Assembly (NCBI GenBank): GCA_005778225.1
Contig: SXPC01000294.1
Coordinates: 1-39,849 of the forward strand
Direction: 5' to 3'
DNA from: Planctomyces sp.
Lineage (GTDB): Bacteria > Planctomycetota > Planctomycetia > Planctomycetales > Planctomycetaceae
Length of the DNA: 39,849 nucleotides
Below, piece by piece: positions 26,363 to 35,325 of the stretch; the first letter of the stretch is position 1, and every line of letters begins with the position of its first letter. The notes under the pieces are model-generated. The model worked only from the letters and a program-made list of their open reading frames with translations, was not told the origin of the DNA and did not search any database. The translations under genes and the position numbers were made by a program.

Positions 26363-27520
26363 TTAGCTTAGACAGAACTCGTCGATCATCTTTCCGTAGA
26401 CTTCTGTCCCGAGTTTGAGCTGTTCCAGGCTGATCCATTCATCGACGGTATGAGCCTGAGCGATGTTTCCCGGTCCGCAGACGACCAGCTTTTTTAAGTC
26501 CGCAAATGCTGCTCCGTCAGTGCCGTAGCAAACGGTCTGGGACTTTTGTTTTCCGCAGAGTTTGAGCATCGTCTGAATATGCGGCGCATCAGGTTCCACC
26601 CACAAAGGCGGAAACTCCGAGCGAACCTGAAACTCAATGCCATATCGCTGCGCAGCTGCTTTGGCTCGTTCCATCAACTCCCCGGGAGACTGCCCCGGCA
26701 TGGGTCGAAATAAAACCTGGCAGATCGATCGAGAGGGCTTCACGTTAGAGGCTGTTTTTTCATCATGAAAAACGATGTTCCAGCTGACGATGGGAGGATC
26801 AAACTTGTCGTTCTGCCACCTGGGATTAGAAGAAGTCTCATCGTGAATTGCTTTCATCTCGCTCAGAAATGGAATCATCGCAAGATTCGCACTCAAGCCC
26901 TCCGCTGAGCTGGAGTGAGCTGCGATCCCGTGGGAGATTGCCTTGAAGCAATGGATCCCTTTGTGTGCATGAACGACTTCCAGCGTCGTCGGCTCGCCAA
27001 TAATTCCGACGACCTGGCGCTGCACCATTTCCTGGTAAATCTGAGACTTGGCAACGACGTGCGTTGCACCGACATAACCAACTTCCTCGTCTGAAGTGCA
27101 GACGACATAAACCGGCTGCTTCCAGGTTGATGTAAGCTTCTGCTCAACCGCAGTCAACCAGCAGGCCAGAGATCCTTTCATGTCGCAACTCCCGCGACCA
27201 TATAACTTGCCATCAGCCTCAGTTGTCTGGAAAGCGGTTCCGCCGGATGGGCCTTTCCATATTACGGCTGGGACGACATCGGTGTGCGAGAAATAAGCGA
27301 GCCCGCCCGATCCGCTGCCTCGTTTTCCCAGCAGGCAGGATTTCGTAACTCCATTATTGTCAACATATTCCACTCGCTCGCAGTCGAAACTCCAGCCGGT
27401 CAGGATGTCTTCAACAAAAGACGTCACCTCACGATTAGAGGTCGAGCTGACAGACGGAAAGCGAACAAGTTCTGTTGTCAGTTCCTTGGCTCGCATTCCT
27501 TTTACCCTGGCTTTATTCAT
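26363..27520 (-). CDS. argE: M20-family metallopeptidase, acetylornithine deacetylase-like
   Basis: A 385-residue M20 zinc hydrolase. The metal ligands and catalytic residues are in FSHTDVVPA (His, Asp), GRGSCDMKGSLACWL (bridging Asp), CTSDEEVGYVGA (catalytic Glu then metal Glu), GEPTTLEVVHAHKG, and the last His in GNIAQAHTVDEWI. The dimerisation domain includes KASNVKPSRSICQVLFRPMPGQ, close to ArgE. The expected reaction is removal of acetate from N-acetylornithine for arginine synthesis, but M20 substrate calls are unreliable without a search; succinyl-diaminopimelate desuccinylase is the main alternative. Start: ATG 27520, or 27496 (MRAKEL), which better fits ArgE length. It is convergent with the CX4CH gene, 19 bp apart. 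Confidence 0.75.
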   Translation of the reverse strand: MNKARVKGMRAKELTTELVRFPSVSSTSNREVTSFVEDILTGWSFDCERVEYVDNNGVTKSCLLGKRGSGSGGLAYFSHTDVVPAVIWKGPSGGTAFQTTEADGKLYGRGSCDMKGSLACWLTAVEQKLTSTWKQPVYVVCTSDEEVGYVGATHVVAKSQIYQEMVQRQVVGIIGEPTTLEVVHAHKGIHCFKAISHGIAAHSSSAEGLSANLAMIPFLSEMKAIHDETSSNPRWQNDKFDPPIVSWNIVFHDEKTASNVKPSRSICQVLFRPMPGQSPGELMERAKAAAQRYGIEFQVRSEFPPLWVEPDAPHIQTMLKLCGKQKSQTVCYGTDGAAFADLKKLVVCGPGNIAQAHTVDEWISLEQLKLGTEVYGKMIDEFCLS

Positions 27521-27932
27521 TGATGAGGTGATTTTGGGGAGTCTCTCCAGGCCTTGGATCGGCCAATCCCTCGTTGATGTTCATGAGAACTTGGCGAAAT
27601 CATCGTCAGGACCGGTTCAAGGTACTTTCTCGGTATGACCAAAACAATCCCTATAGACGTCACAAATTCACGCGAGTCGACGGATTGAGTCAACTTCTCC
27701 GGGGTCATAACCGATATAGCAGTTACAGACCGTACCACCCTCACAACCGGTACAGTCTGACATAGCGACTTTTCAGCTGCTTGCATGGATGCCAGCGGAT
27801 GGAGAGTCTTTCCAGTAATCTCGATGTCGGCCCATTGGCAGACCCTCACGACCGCTCAAGAGGCAGCGCATGAACTTCTGGCCAGGACAATCAGGACGAT
27901 CGAGGTCGGCAACGGCTGTGAAAACCACATTC
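27521..27932. other. divergent regulatory region upstream of the BBP7-like gene
   Basis: About 410 bp without a credible gene. Between 27713 and 27757 several ACCG-type boxes cluster: ATAACCGATAT, GACCGTACC and ACAACCGGTACAGTC. GTACC (27732-27736) and GGTAC (27749-27753) are inverted. A similar box, ATAACCGGCACGGTC, occurs at 30728-30742, upstream of another envelope gene, which suggests a shared regulator or sigma factor. Confidence 0.45.
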
Positions 27933-29423
27933 ATGTGGAAGAGCTGGCGAAAAGCCGTCATCGCGACCGGATGCGGGTTGGCGCTGGCGTCTGTCATCTC
28001 GGAAAATGCCTTCGCGCAGGCACCCCAGTATGCACAGCCAGCCGGAATGTATAACGGTGCTCCTCCGGCCTATTACCCTCAACCGTACTCAATGCCAATG
28101 CAGCAGCAGGGGGCGTCCTACCCTGAGTATTGCCCTCCGGAAATGATGAACGGACCAGCTTATCCAGGTCCTGGAGGAGTTGTGCCTTCAAACTATGAAC
28201 GTGTTCCATACTACGATGACGTGGAACATCAACCGCTGGTCGATGACTTGATCATCACGATGTTCAAAAACACGTGGATCAAGATGGAATATCTCCACTG
28301 GAACATTTCTGATCTGGGCGATACCCCGGTCGGTGCGTCGCTTCCGGGAGTCAAAGATATTACCCAGCCATTTTATGTCGTTGATGCAGGGGGCGGAACC
28401 TTTGGCGAAGACCAGTTTCTGACAACAGATTTATCGGTCAATCAGGCTGATCCTGTCCTTGCTCCCGATGGCTTCTTTCAGGCGGTTGCGAGAACCTTTG
28501 ACACAGGCGGTTTTGACTTTTCCAACGTGAACGGATTCCGAAGTACGGTTGGACTCGATACCAGCTTCGGGGGACTTGAAGCCAGTTTCTTCGTTCTGGA
28601 TCAGGCAGGTGATCGGTTTGATTCAAACAGCACCGTTTCCTCGTTGACACAACTGCTGCGAGACAATAACGGTGATGTTGTCGTCGATGACAACGGCGAC
28701 CCAATTTACGCCCATGTTCCGAACGTCTTTGTACGCCCCCTTTCTGTGAATGGGGCTCCCAGCAACGATCACATCCTTTATTACGATCGATTCCAGGCCG
28801 AGTACGATACCCAAGTCTGGGGAACCAACAATGCGTTAGTCTGGAATATCCGAGACCGCGAGCTCGGTTTTCGGATGGCTGCGTTATTTGGAACGAAGTA
28901 TTTGAATGTTCGCGAAAACATGCGACAACGCGGTACTTACACGTCAACGATCGCGAACTCGGTCACCGTCAATTCGGCAATTGACTCAATCACCCAGAAC
29001 CATATTTTCACTCCACAGGTCGGGCTTAGAACTGAGTTCCGTCATGAGTGGTTTAGTATTGGGCTGGACCCTCGCTTTGGTATGGGCTTCAACAAATGGG
29101 ACGGGACCGTTGCTGCTTCTGATGTGGCTTCGAATTCCGCAACCGGATTCAATGACGTTGATCAAACAACCGAAGTCGGGACCTATAAGTTCTCGCCCAG
29201 TTTTGATCTGCGTGCCTACGGCGAAGTGCACGTTCGCGACCACCTGACTTTGACGATCTCCTACGACTTCATGTGGGTTGGCCGAGTCGTTCGGGCAGAC
29301 GAAATCATTACCTATGATTACGGTAATCCATCTGCGACAGAACCTGCTGGCATTGTCGCCAAAACTCACTATCAGGACATGTGGGTCGACGGTCTATCGC
29401 TCGGTGCCAAATTTGACTGGTAG
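27933..29423 (+). CDS. BBP7-family outer membrane beta-barrel protein
   Basis: A 496-residue exported barrel. The signal peptide is MWKSWRKAVIATGCGLALAS with cleavage after AFA. Residues 29-95 are Pro/Tyr/Gln/Met-rich and low in complexity (PQYAQPAGMYNG, PAYYPQPYSMPMQQQG). The barrel starts at TWIKMEYLHWNIS, the typical planctomycete 'W-x-EYLxW' opening strand. Alternating-residue strands follow (FRSTVGLDTSFGGLEASFFVLD, LGFRMAALFGTKYLNVRENM, HVRDHLTLTISYDFMWVGRV). The protein ends in the aromatic FDW expected for barrel insertion. Start: ATG 27933; the frame continues to 27870 without adding a better signal. It probably forms a pore or surface layer component. Confidence 0.85.
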   Translation: MWKSWRKAVIATGCGLALASVISENAFAQAPQYAQPAGMYNGAPPAYYPQPYSMPMQQQGASYPEYCPPEMMNGPAYPGPGGVVPSNYERVPYYDDVEHQPLVDDLIITMFKNTWIKMEYLHWNISDLGDTPVGASLPGVKDITQPFYVVDAGGGTFGEDQFLTTDLSVNQADPVLAPDGFFQAVARTFDTGGFDFSNVNGFRSTVGLDTSFGGLEASFFVLDQAGDRFDSNSTVSSLTQLLRDNNGDVVVDDNGDPIYAHVPNVFVRPLSVNGAPSNDHILYYDRFQAEYDTQVWGTNNALVWNIRDRELGFRMAALFGTKYLNVRENMRQRGTYTSTIANSVTVNSAIDSITQNHIFTPQVGLRTEFRHEWFSIGLDPRFGMGFNKWDGTVAASDVASNSATGFNDVDQTTEVGTYKFSPSFDLRAYGEVHVRDHLTLTISYDFMWVGRVVRADEIITYDYGNPSATEPAGIVAKTHYQDMWVDGLSLGAKFDW

Positions 29424-29449
29424 ATGTTGTTGAGGAAAAGAGCAAAACA

Positions 29450-29483
29450 AAAAAAGGCCGTCGAAATCTCGACGGCCTTTTTT
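29450..29483. terminator. bidirectional terminator between convergent genes
   Basis: AAAAAGGCCGTCGA (29451-29464) and TCGACGGCCTTTTT (29469-29482) form a perfect stem with loop AATC. A-run on the left and T-run on the right serve the BBP7-like gene and the opposing Gly/Met-rich protein gene. Confidence 0.92.
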
Positions 29484-29509
29484 CTTAATCGTGAGTCCCA
29501 ACAATCTCG

Positions 29510-30430
29510 TTATCGATTGTTGAACATCTGTGAAACGCGTGATGGTTTGGCTGGTTGTTGGTCTTCGGCCTTGTCTTTGTTCTTGGCGGCTTCTTCGCGT
29601 GCCAGGCCTTGGGCCAGAGCAGTCATGTTGGAAGCAGCCATCAGCTGAGCTTGGTTGAACATTGGCTGAGGAGCAACTCCCATGGCTTCAATACGCTTGT
29701 TAGCCAGTTCCTGCCAGCTCATTTTGTTGCAGATGTGCCAAGCAGCAGCTTGAGCTGTCCATTGTGGCATTTCGCCGCGTGAAACCATTGGCAGGAGTTG
29801 AGCCAGAACAGGGTCCTTGGAGTATTCTTCGACTTTGTAGAGTCGGTATTCGGTCTTTGGAGTCGGGTCTTTCTTGCCGTGTTCCAGGCAGACGGTATTC
29901 ATCTGCACGAGGGCGATTTTTTCTGGTGGAACCGAAAAGAACCCGCCGCCACCCGCACCACCGGCAGCACCGCCACCACCACCGAGTCCGCCACCACCAC
30001 CGCCTTGGTTACCGGTTCCGCCGCCCGTTGTTTGCTGACCGCCGCCCATGCCTCCCATACCACCGCCCATGCCTCCCATTCCGCCACCCATTCCGCCCAT
30101 ACCACCACCCATTCCAAACTGCGGGAGTACTGGCGAGGCAATCATGGCTTCAGGGAACTTGACGGTGAGTGTTTCGTCCGTCTTATTCTCGAGCATGATG
30201 TTGCCGTGGAACTGATCTTTCATGACCAGTTTGTATTCGATCTTGCCTTGTTCGACCGACTCGAAGAAGTCGACCTGCTCGGCATTCGGGTCGAACATCG
30301 GTTTCTTGATCAGCCCTTTTTTCGGCTCAGCGCCGTGGCTGTTCGCAGACATCGCTGCGACGAACATCAGGCCGAACATGGCCGTGCTGACAACGGAGGC
30401 GATTTGACGGAAGTCCAAAGAAATGCTCAT
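29510..30430 (-). CDS. secreted protein with a Gly/Met-rich low-complexity insert
   Basis: A 306-residue exported protein of unknown function. The signal MSISLDFRQIASVVSTAMFG continues LMFVAAMSANSHGA, with cleavage likely after HGA. The first domain (EYKLVMKDQFHGNIMLENKTDETLTVKFPEAM) looks like an immunoglobulin-like strand set. Residues 106-164 are almost pure Gly/Met then Gly, built from a GGMGGGM unit. The C-terminal domain includes CLEHGKKDPTPKTEYRL and AAAWHICNKMSWQELA, with two cysteines. A Lys/Glu-rich tail ends it. Start: ATG 30430; 41 upstream in-frame residues lack signal character. The layout suggests a surface or cell-wall protein; it is convergent with the BBP7-like gene. Confidence 0.75.
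   Translation of the reverse strand: MSISLDFRQIASVVSTAMFGLMFVAAMSANSHGAEPKKGLIKKPMFDPNAEQVDFFESVEQGKIEYKLVMKDQFHGNIMLENKTDETLTVKFPEAMIASPVLPQFGMGGGMGGMGGGMGGMGGGMGGMGGGQQTTGGGTGNQGGGGGGLGGGGGAAGGAGGGGFFSVPPEKIALVQMNTVCLEHGKKDPTPKTEYRLYKVEEYSKDPVLAQLLPMVSRGEMPQWTAQAAAWHICNKMSWQELANKRIEAMGVAPQPMFNQAQLMAASNMTALAQGLAREEAAKNKDKAEDQQPAKPSRVSQMFNNR
29939..30115. repeat. coding minisatellite (Gly/Met repeats)
   Basis: Inside the gene above, tandem units such as GCCTCCCATACCACCGCCCA (plus strand) encode GMGGGMGGMGGG, then poly-Gly codons. Array length could vary between strains by slippage. Confidence 0.75.
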
Positions 30431-30897
30431 GAGCGGCCGTGCCTCAACTAGGGTCACAAGGGCAACATACAGATCAAAACGCAGCTTTTCGCGCGAAGGC
30501 GTTGAGCAACGTGAGAATCGACGATAAGGGCGCAGAAAGGGTCTGCAGTCCATCGTATCGTACCTATTTCCAGCGATTCAATCTTTAGATTTCCTATTTG
30601 ATCTATTTTTTCAAGACAATGTCCGCTCGAAAGAGTGCAGCCGTTTTAATGCGCACGGTTGTCAGACTACGCGGGTGACAGGTTAGCTGCTTCCACCGTA
30701 TAAACCGCTAAAGGCCATACCAGCGTTATAACCGGCACGGTCAATGACGCTTCACTAATTGGCAAGCGGTTGCCTCTGGAGTCTGCTTTGTCCGCTCTTC
30801 CCCGGGATGTTTGCCCAAGGCCGGTCGATACAAAAACTGATCCACGACGTTCGAAATCCGTCGGATCAAAGTCGATTGTTTTCAGGATACGACAACC
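30431..30897. other. divergent regulatory region, no gene seen
   Basis: 467 bp between divergent envelope genes. An AT-rich stretch with TTTAGATTTCCTATTTGATC near 30582 is a possible promoter area for the minus-strand gene. The box ATAACCGGCACGGTC (30728-30742) matches 12 of 15 positions of the one upstream of the BBP7-like gene and stands about 155 bp before the lipoprotein start. Confidence 0.45.
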
Positions 30898-31791
30898 ATG
30901 GATGGGTTTGCCCGTAAATCACAGCGCTACGCACCGCACGTCATGGCAGCAGTTCTGCTGGCCGGCATGCTTCTGGTGTGTGGTTGTCAGACAGCATCCA
31001 GTCTGACACTCCGAAACAAAACCTGGCGACGTGGTGACGACGTCAAGTCGTATGAAAAAGTCGACCTGACTTACCAGGTCAACCATTCGCAGTCTGGTCT
31101 TCAGAAGCCACCTCGACCCTGGCAGGAAGCGCGACTCGTTTCTGCGGAGAAGGGTGAGTCTGATTTGTTTGAAGTCGAATCAGATACTCCGTCCGCGATT
31201 TCAGCCTGGAGCAAAGCCAGCGTTCACGTGGTTTACCCGCACCCGGACGGCAATAAGGATCAGGCTCAGGTCACGTTGAAGCTTTCTCGACTCGCACCAG
31301 GTGAGATTGAAACGTCTTATGCTGGCGCCTTTAAGCGTGCCGTTAATAAGCGTCTTTATGGAACGAAGTCGCTGTTGTTCCGAAAAGGTGACGCAGAGCA
31401 GGACGCGGTCACAACAACACGAGCCAGCCAGATCGACGACGAAGTCTGGACGATCTCGCTGAGCAAAGAACAACTCGATTTACTCCTGGCGGAACTCAAC
31501 AACAACGGCTTCTTCGGCCAGCAGGAACGCCCTTACGCCTGCTCCGAACTCAGCCTGCAGATCGATCATGAATCGGTCACCAAGAGCTGGACGCAAGAGC
31601 CACGTCTGAATCAGTTGATCGAGCATACCTATCAACAGGGCCAACTTGTCGGTTATGCCACCCCACAACAAGCCGAACCGTTGACGACTCGCAAAGACAA
31701 GATAGCCTCCCGGTTCGACAAGCTGCCGTTTGGGAAGAAATCCGGTCTTGCTGACGAGCAGGAAGTCAATCAGGTGAATTACGAAGAATAG
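30898..31791 (+). CDS. lipoprotein of unknown function
   Basis: A 297-residue probable lipoprotein. The signal YAPHVMAAVLLAGMLLVCGC has a lipobox (LVCGC). The mature protein begins QTASSLTLRNKTWRRGDDVK. A beta-rich part follows (DQAQVTLKLSRLAPGEIETSYAGAF), then WTISLSKEQLDLLLAELNNNGFFGQQE, which resembles the DUF-type 'LLxxLxxxGFF' segment of small planctomycete lipoproteins. The C-terminus is charged and probably disordered. No enzyme motif was seen. Start: ATG 30898, with AGGA 11 nt upstream. Its end overlaps the convergent secretin-like gene by 26 bp. Confidence 0.72.
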   Translation: MDGFARKSQRYAPHVMAAVLLAGMLLVCGCQTASSLTLRNKTWRRGDDVKSYEKVDLTYQVNHSQSGLQKPPRPWQEARLVSAEKGESDLFEVESDTPSAISAWSKASVHVVYPHPDGNKDQAQVTLKLSRLAPGEIETSYAGAFKRAVNKRLYGTKSLLFRKGDAEQDAVTTTRASQIDDEVWTISLSKEQLDLLLAELNNNGFFGQQERPYACSELSLQIDHESVTKSWTQEPRLNQLIEHTYQQGQLVGYATPQQAEPLTTRKDKIASRFDKLPFGKKSGLADEQEVNQVNYEE

Positions 31792-32653
31792 CCGATCGAA
31801 TTATCTCATCGTTGTTGCGTTCGACGATCAGGGGCGTAAGAAACATCATTTTGATTGTGCCCTTCGGGTCCGGAGCCAGCGACGACGGACGTAAGTCGAT
31901 TAGTATTAGAGTCTCGTTCTCGCTGAGTGTCGATGGGATCTTCGGTGGCTCGAAGCTTGGTTCACTATCGGTTGAAACCGCTTCAAACATTCCCAGCTCA
32001 ACAAGGATTTCATTTGTCGCTTTGGTCAACTGTGGCTTGAACTGAACACCGACGTAATGAGTTCCGTAGCCGATTCGTAATTCAACGAGCTGATTGTCAA
32101 CAGTTACGATCCGGGGGCGCGATATGATCCGGATTCCTTGATCTCCCCAGGTTTCTAACCGTTTCTCGATCTCTTCTTTCGTTGCAGCAGTCTTTGCGTA
32201 TGCGTAGAGATGATTATTGCTGGCTGCGTACTGGAAGTCATAGGTTTCGAGCAGCAACTTCAATGAATCGACTGGCGCAAGAAGAATCCAACTCTGGCAG
32301 TCAATCTGCTGGGGATTCGTCTGCGCAGCCGCGATATGCTTGAGAAACAGCGCATGCTGCTTTGAGGTTGCACGAACACAAACGGTTTGACTTTCTGGGA
32401 AAACACGAATCAAGTTCAGTTCGTTGAGCGTCAATGCTCCGATCTCGGACTGCTGATCAATCTGCTCCTGAATTCTCTTCAGGCTTTCTTTTTCTGACAC
32501 GAGGTTCGATGAGCCGACCTCTGTCACGTAAAACTTTGCAACGAAAACATTGTAGATTTCCGATACGAGCTCATCATCTGCTGCAAAAACGTGAGTGGCA
32601 GGGTAGATCGCTACAATGGCAACGAAAAGCAATCTCAGATAGCTGCTGACCAT
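31766..32653 (-). CDS. exported secretin-domain-like protein
   Basis: A 295-residue exported protein. The signal is LRLLFVAIVAIYPATHVFAA. The signature IRIISRPRIVTVDNQLVELRIG near residue 195 resembles the secretin (type II/III secretion) core, where a 'SxPxIxTxxNxxAxIxxG' pattern precedes the barrel strands. ILVELGMFEAV, then ENETLILIDLRPSS and MMFLTPLIV match the later secretin strands. Upstream N domains, gate loops and pilot-binding tail are missing or atypical, and the length is about half that of a true secretin. It is probably an orphan domain protein and not a secretion pore. Start: ATG 32653. It overlaps the convergent lipoprotein by 26 bp. Confidence 0.65.
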   Translation of the reverse strand: MVSSYLRLLFVAIVAIYPATHVFAADDELVSEIYNVFVAKFYVTEVGSSNLVSEKESLKRIQEQIDQQSEIGALTLNELNLIRVFPESQTVCVRATSKQHALFLKHIAAAQTNPQQIDCQSWILLAPVDSLKLLLETYDFQYAASNNHLYAYAKTAATKEEIEKRLETWGDQGIRIISRPRIVTVDNQLVELRIGYGTHYVGVQFKPQLTKATNEILVELGMFEAVSTDSEPSFEPPKIPSTLSENETLILIDLRPSSLAPDPKGTIKMMFLTPLIVERNNDEIIRSAILRNSPD

Positions 32654-32746
32654 TATTACTCCATGAATCGTCGGCTTGATTTCTGGAGGAGAACTGTAAA
32701 CAGCTTTCGTGTTTAGGTCGATATGAGTTCACGAGTTCAGCAGATA

Positions 32747-32780
32747 TGAAAAAAGCCCGGCGAATTTCCTCACCGGGCTT
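32747..32780 (-). terminator. rho-independent terminator after the DAHP synthase gene
   Basis: On the minus strand AAGCCCGG (32780-32773) pairs with CCGGGCTT (32760-32753), followed by a T-run ending near 32750. It lies 21 bp after the DAHP synthase stop and upstream of the secretin-like gene. Confidence 0.88.
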
Positions 32781-32801
32781 GGCTTTTCAGAGTGGTCAGT
32801 T

Positions 32802-33818
32802 TCAGTTCATCTTCAAGTTCAATGCATTCGCAATGACTCGGCATTTCTCCAGGGTGTCTGCAAAGACCTTCGGGTTGATTGTCTGAGCGGCGTCGCTGGC
32901 TGCGTTGGCGGGGTCGGGGTGGACTTCGACGATGATCCCGTCGGCACCTGCGGCGATCGAAGCTAAGCACATTGGTGGAACCAGGGAGGCTTTGCCTGTG
33001 CCGTGGCTGGGGTCGATAATGACAGGCAGGTGGGTCTTCTCGTGGAGGTAAGGGACCGAGGCGAGGGGCAGGGTGAAGCGGGTATGGGTCTCGAAAGTAC
33101 GGATCCCGCGTTCGCAGAGAATGACGTTTTTGTTGCCCTGGTCGAGGACGTATTCCGCGGCGAGGAGGAATTCTTCCATGCTGGCTGAGGGGCCGCGTTT
33201 GAGGAGGACGGGTTTGTCGACTTCGCCGACGGCTTGCAGCAGGTGGTAGTTCTGCATGTTGCGGGCGCCAATTTGGAGGACGTCAGCGTAACGGGCGACC
33301 ATTTCGACGTGATGCGGGGTCATGACTTCAGTGACAACGGCCAGGCCCGTTTCCTGACGTGCGGTCGCGAGAAGCTTGAGGCCTTCTTCTTTCATCCCCT
33401 GGAAGGCGTAGGGGCTCGTGCGTGGTTTGAAAGCACCGCCGCGAAGTCCCTTGGCACCGGCTGCCTTGACGGCTCGGGCTGTTTCGACGATCTGTTCTTC
33501 GGATTCGACCGAACAAGGACCTGCGATAACGCCGACATTGCCGCCGCCGATAACCAGATCGAGGACTTTGACGACGGTCGGTTCTGCTTTGGTTTCTTTG
33601 CTGGCGATTTTGTAGGCAGCGAGGATCGGCAGGACTTTCTCGACGGCTTCGAAAGATTCGACCTGTTCGAGTTGCTTTTTGCGTTCGTCTCCTGCTGCGG
33701 CGATGACGGTTCGCTCAGTACCGACAATGACGTGTGCTTTAAAGCCCAGGCTTTCGATGTGTGCGGAGATTTCCGAGATGACTTCGGGTGTGGTATTGGG
33801 TTTTAAAACAACGATCAT
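32802..33818 (-). CDS. aroF: 3-deoxy-7-phosphoheptulonate (DAHP) synthase
   Basis: A 338-residue first enzyme of the shikimate pathway, of the short type I-beta (Thermotoga-like) class. The N-terminal 70 residues form the ACT-like ferredoxin-fold regulatory domain ([20 protein letters not shown]). The TIM barrel then shows [59 protein letters not shown] and [18 protein letters not shown], covering phosphoenolpyruvate, erythrose-4-phosphate and metal sites. The ACT-like domain suggests feedback by aromatic amino acids. Start: ATG 33818, where the first strand begins. It is transcribed alone, divergent from the nrnA-like gene. Confidence 0.95.
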   Translation of the reverse strand: MIVVLKPNTTPEVISEISAHIESLGFKAHVIVGTERTVIAAAGDERKKQLEQVESFEAVEKVLPILAAYKIASKETKAEPTVVKVLDLVIGGGNVGVIAGPCSVESEEQIVETARAVKAAGAKGLRGGAFKPRTSPYAFQGMKEEGLKLLATARQETGLAVVTEVMTPHHVEMVARYADVLQIGARNMQNYHLLQAVGEVDKPVLLKRGPSASMEEFLLAAEYVLDQGNKNVILCERGIRTFETHTRFTLPLASVPYLHEKTHLPVIIDPSHGTGKASLVPPMCLASIAAGADGIIVEVHPDPANAASDAAQTINPKVFADTLEKCRVIANALNLKMN

Positions 33819-34132
33819 GGCGAAGGCTTTCGGAGTGTGGACGGACGTTCTGTAAAGTCACGCTCGTGGGGGCGTTGAAAGGATGTATGCTACCGATCTG
33901 GAGCCAGACATTCGAGGACGGACCGATGTTCGGAACCGTTTGAAGAGGGGAAGTTATATCCCAAACAGGGGGATCTTCTCAATTTTCGAACCAGGAATTC
34001 TAGCGCGACCGGGGAAGTTTTGCGGACTGTAACACCTTTGGCGGCTGACAATCGGCCTGCCCCGTCCGGAAATCTCGTGAATTCGTGGCAAAGATCTTCA
34101 ACATCACGAGCTGAGGTGATTATAGTGTCGAA
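33819..34132. other. divergent promoter region, no gene seen
   Basis: 314 bp between DAHP synthase and the nrnA-like gene. No ORF, repeat or clear hairpin was found. TATAGT lies 10 bp before the nrnA ATG but no matching -35 could be fixed. Confidence 0.4.
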
Positions 34133-35206
34133 ATGACTATCAACTGGAATCCTCTCTCAACGCTGATCGCTGAACACGATCATTTCATCGTTTCTTCGCA
34201 CATTCGTCCTGATGCCGATGCACTCGGATCGGAAATGGCGTTTGCTATCTATCTGGAGCAGATTGGCAAAAAGGTTCGCATCGTGAACCCGGGCCAAAGC
34301 CCCAAGCACCTGATGTTCCTGGATCCTGAGGAAAAAGTCGCCACCATCGGACACGTCCCCGCCGAGGTCATTCAGACTGCTCAGATCCACTTCGTTCTTG
34401 ATACCTGCTCCTGGAAGCAGCTTTCTGGCGTCGGGGAAGCGATGAAAACCGCGGCGTCGAAGAAAGTGGTCATCGATCACCATATTTCTGGCGATGATCT
34501 CTCTGCTATCGAGTTCAAAGACGTCACCGAACCGGCGACTGGCTGCCTTGTTTATCAATACCTGACACACGTGGGAGCTGACATTTCGGCATTTCAGGCC
34601 CTTTGCATGTTCGCAGCGATCTCGACGGACACTGGTTGGTTCCGTTTTCCAGCGACGAAGCCTTCAACGTACCGCATCGCTGCAGAACTCATGGAACTGG
34701 GAGTCAATCCGCAGGATCTTTATACGTTGCTTTATGAGCAAGCTTCGTTGGCTCGACTGAAGCTGTCTGGCATTGTGCTGCAGCGTGTTCAGGTGGCGTT
34801 CGAAGGAAAGGTGGCGTTCACGTTTGTTGCTCAGAAAGATCTTGCGGAAACGGGGTCGCATCCGACGGACACCGAGAATTTCGTCAATGAGTGTCTGAAA
34901 ATCTCAGGCGTGAAGATCGCGTTTATCTGCGTCGAACAGCAGAACCGCTCAATCAAAACCAGTTTCCGCAGCCGGGTGGGCAGTAACGTCGCCAAGCTCG
35001 CTGAGACATTTGGGGGTGGAGGGCATAAACAGGCCTCCGGGGCGGTTTTGAATACCTCGCTGGACGAAGCGATCAAGCAGATTTTGGATCGCATCAGTTC
35101 GATGGACCTGTCGGAAGTCGACGATATCGGGGAGAAGGAAAGCGAGATTTCTCCCAAGGAATCGCCGTTACAGGCGACGCCACCGTCATCAAAAGTGATT
35201 CCGTAG
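34133..35206 (+). CDS. nrnA: DHH-family phosphoesterase, NrnA-like
   Basis: A 357-residue oligoribonuclease/pAp phosphatase-like protein. The Mn2+ ligands are in SSHIRPDADALGSEMA, FVLDTCSWKQLSG, VIDHHISGDD (the DHH motif) and ISTDTGWFRFPAT. The C-terminal DHHA1 domain has FRSRVGSNVAKLAETFGGGGHKQASGA, which holds the substrate phosphate. It is expected to hydrolyse nano-RNAs and pAp. Start: ATG 34133. The last 25 or so residues (SEISPKESPLQATPPSSKVIP) are disordered. The stop codon TAG (35204-35206) lies at the edge of a palindromic repeat, so the present C-terminus may have been set by insertion of that element. Confidence 0.9.
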   Translation: MTINWNPLSTLIAEHDHFIVSSHIRPDADALGSEMAFAIYLEQIGKKVRIVNPGQSPKHLMFLDPEEKVATIGHVPAEVIQTAQIHFVLDTCSWKQLSGVGEAMKTAASKKVVIDHHISGDDLSAIEFKDVTEPATGCLVYQYLTHVGADISAFQALCMFAAISTDTGWFRFPATKPSTYRIAAELMELGVNPQDLYTLLYEQASLARLKLSGIVLQRVQVAFEGKVAFTFVAQKDLAETGSHPTDTENFVNECLKISGVKIAFICVEQQNRSIKTSFRSRVGSNVAKLAETFGGGGHKQASGAVLNTSLDEAIKQILDRISSMDLSEVDDIGEKESEISPKESPLQATPPSSKVIP

Positions 35207-35325
35207 GGTCCGCTTTGCGGACCGTGAATGGATACGGTTTGTCGTAAGACAATGCAAGGTTCTCGAGCGTTAAACCTTCTCGTATGTGGTCATCGCGAAT
35301 TGACGGTCCGCACAGCGGACCCTAC
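35203..35325. repeat. paired palindromic repeat, family D
   Basis: Two 23-nt arms, 35203-35225 and 35303-35325, are inverted repeats with a single mismatch. Each is itself a hairpin (GGTCCGC, 3-nt loop, GCGGACC). The left arm contains the nrnA stop codon. The interior (35226-35302) has no gene. Confidence 0.8.

Noticed and set aside
29939..30115. Possible CRISPR-like tandem array
   Set aside because: Units are contiguous and in frame (Gly/Met codons) with no spacers of constant length and no cas genes nearby.
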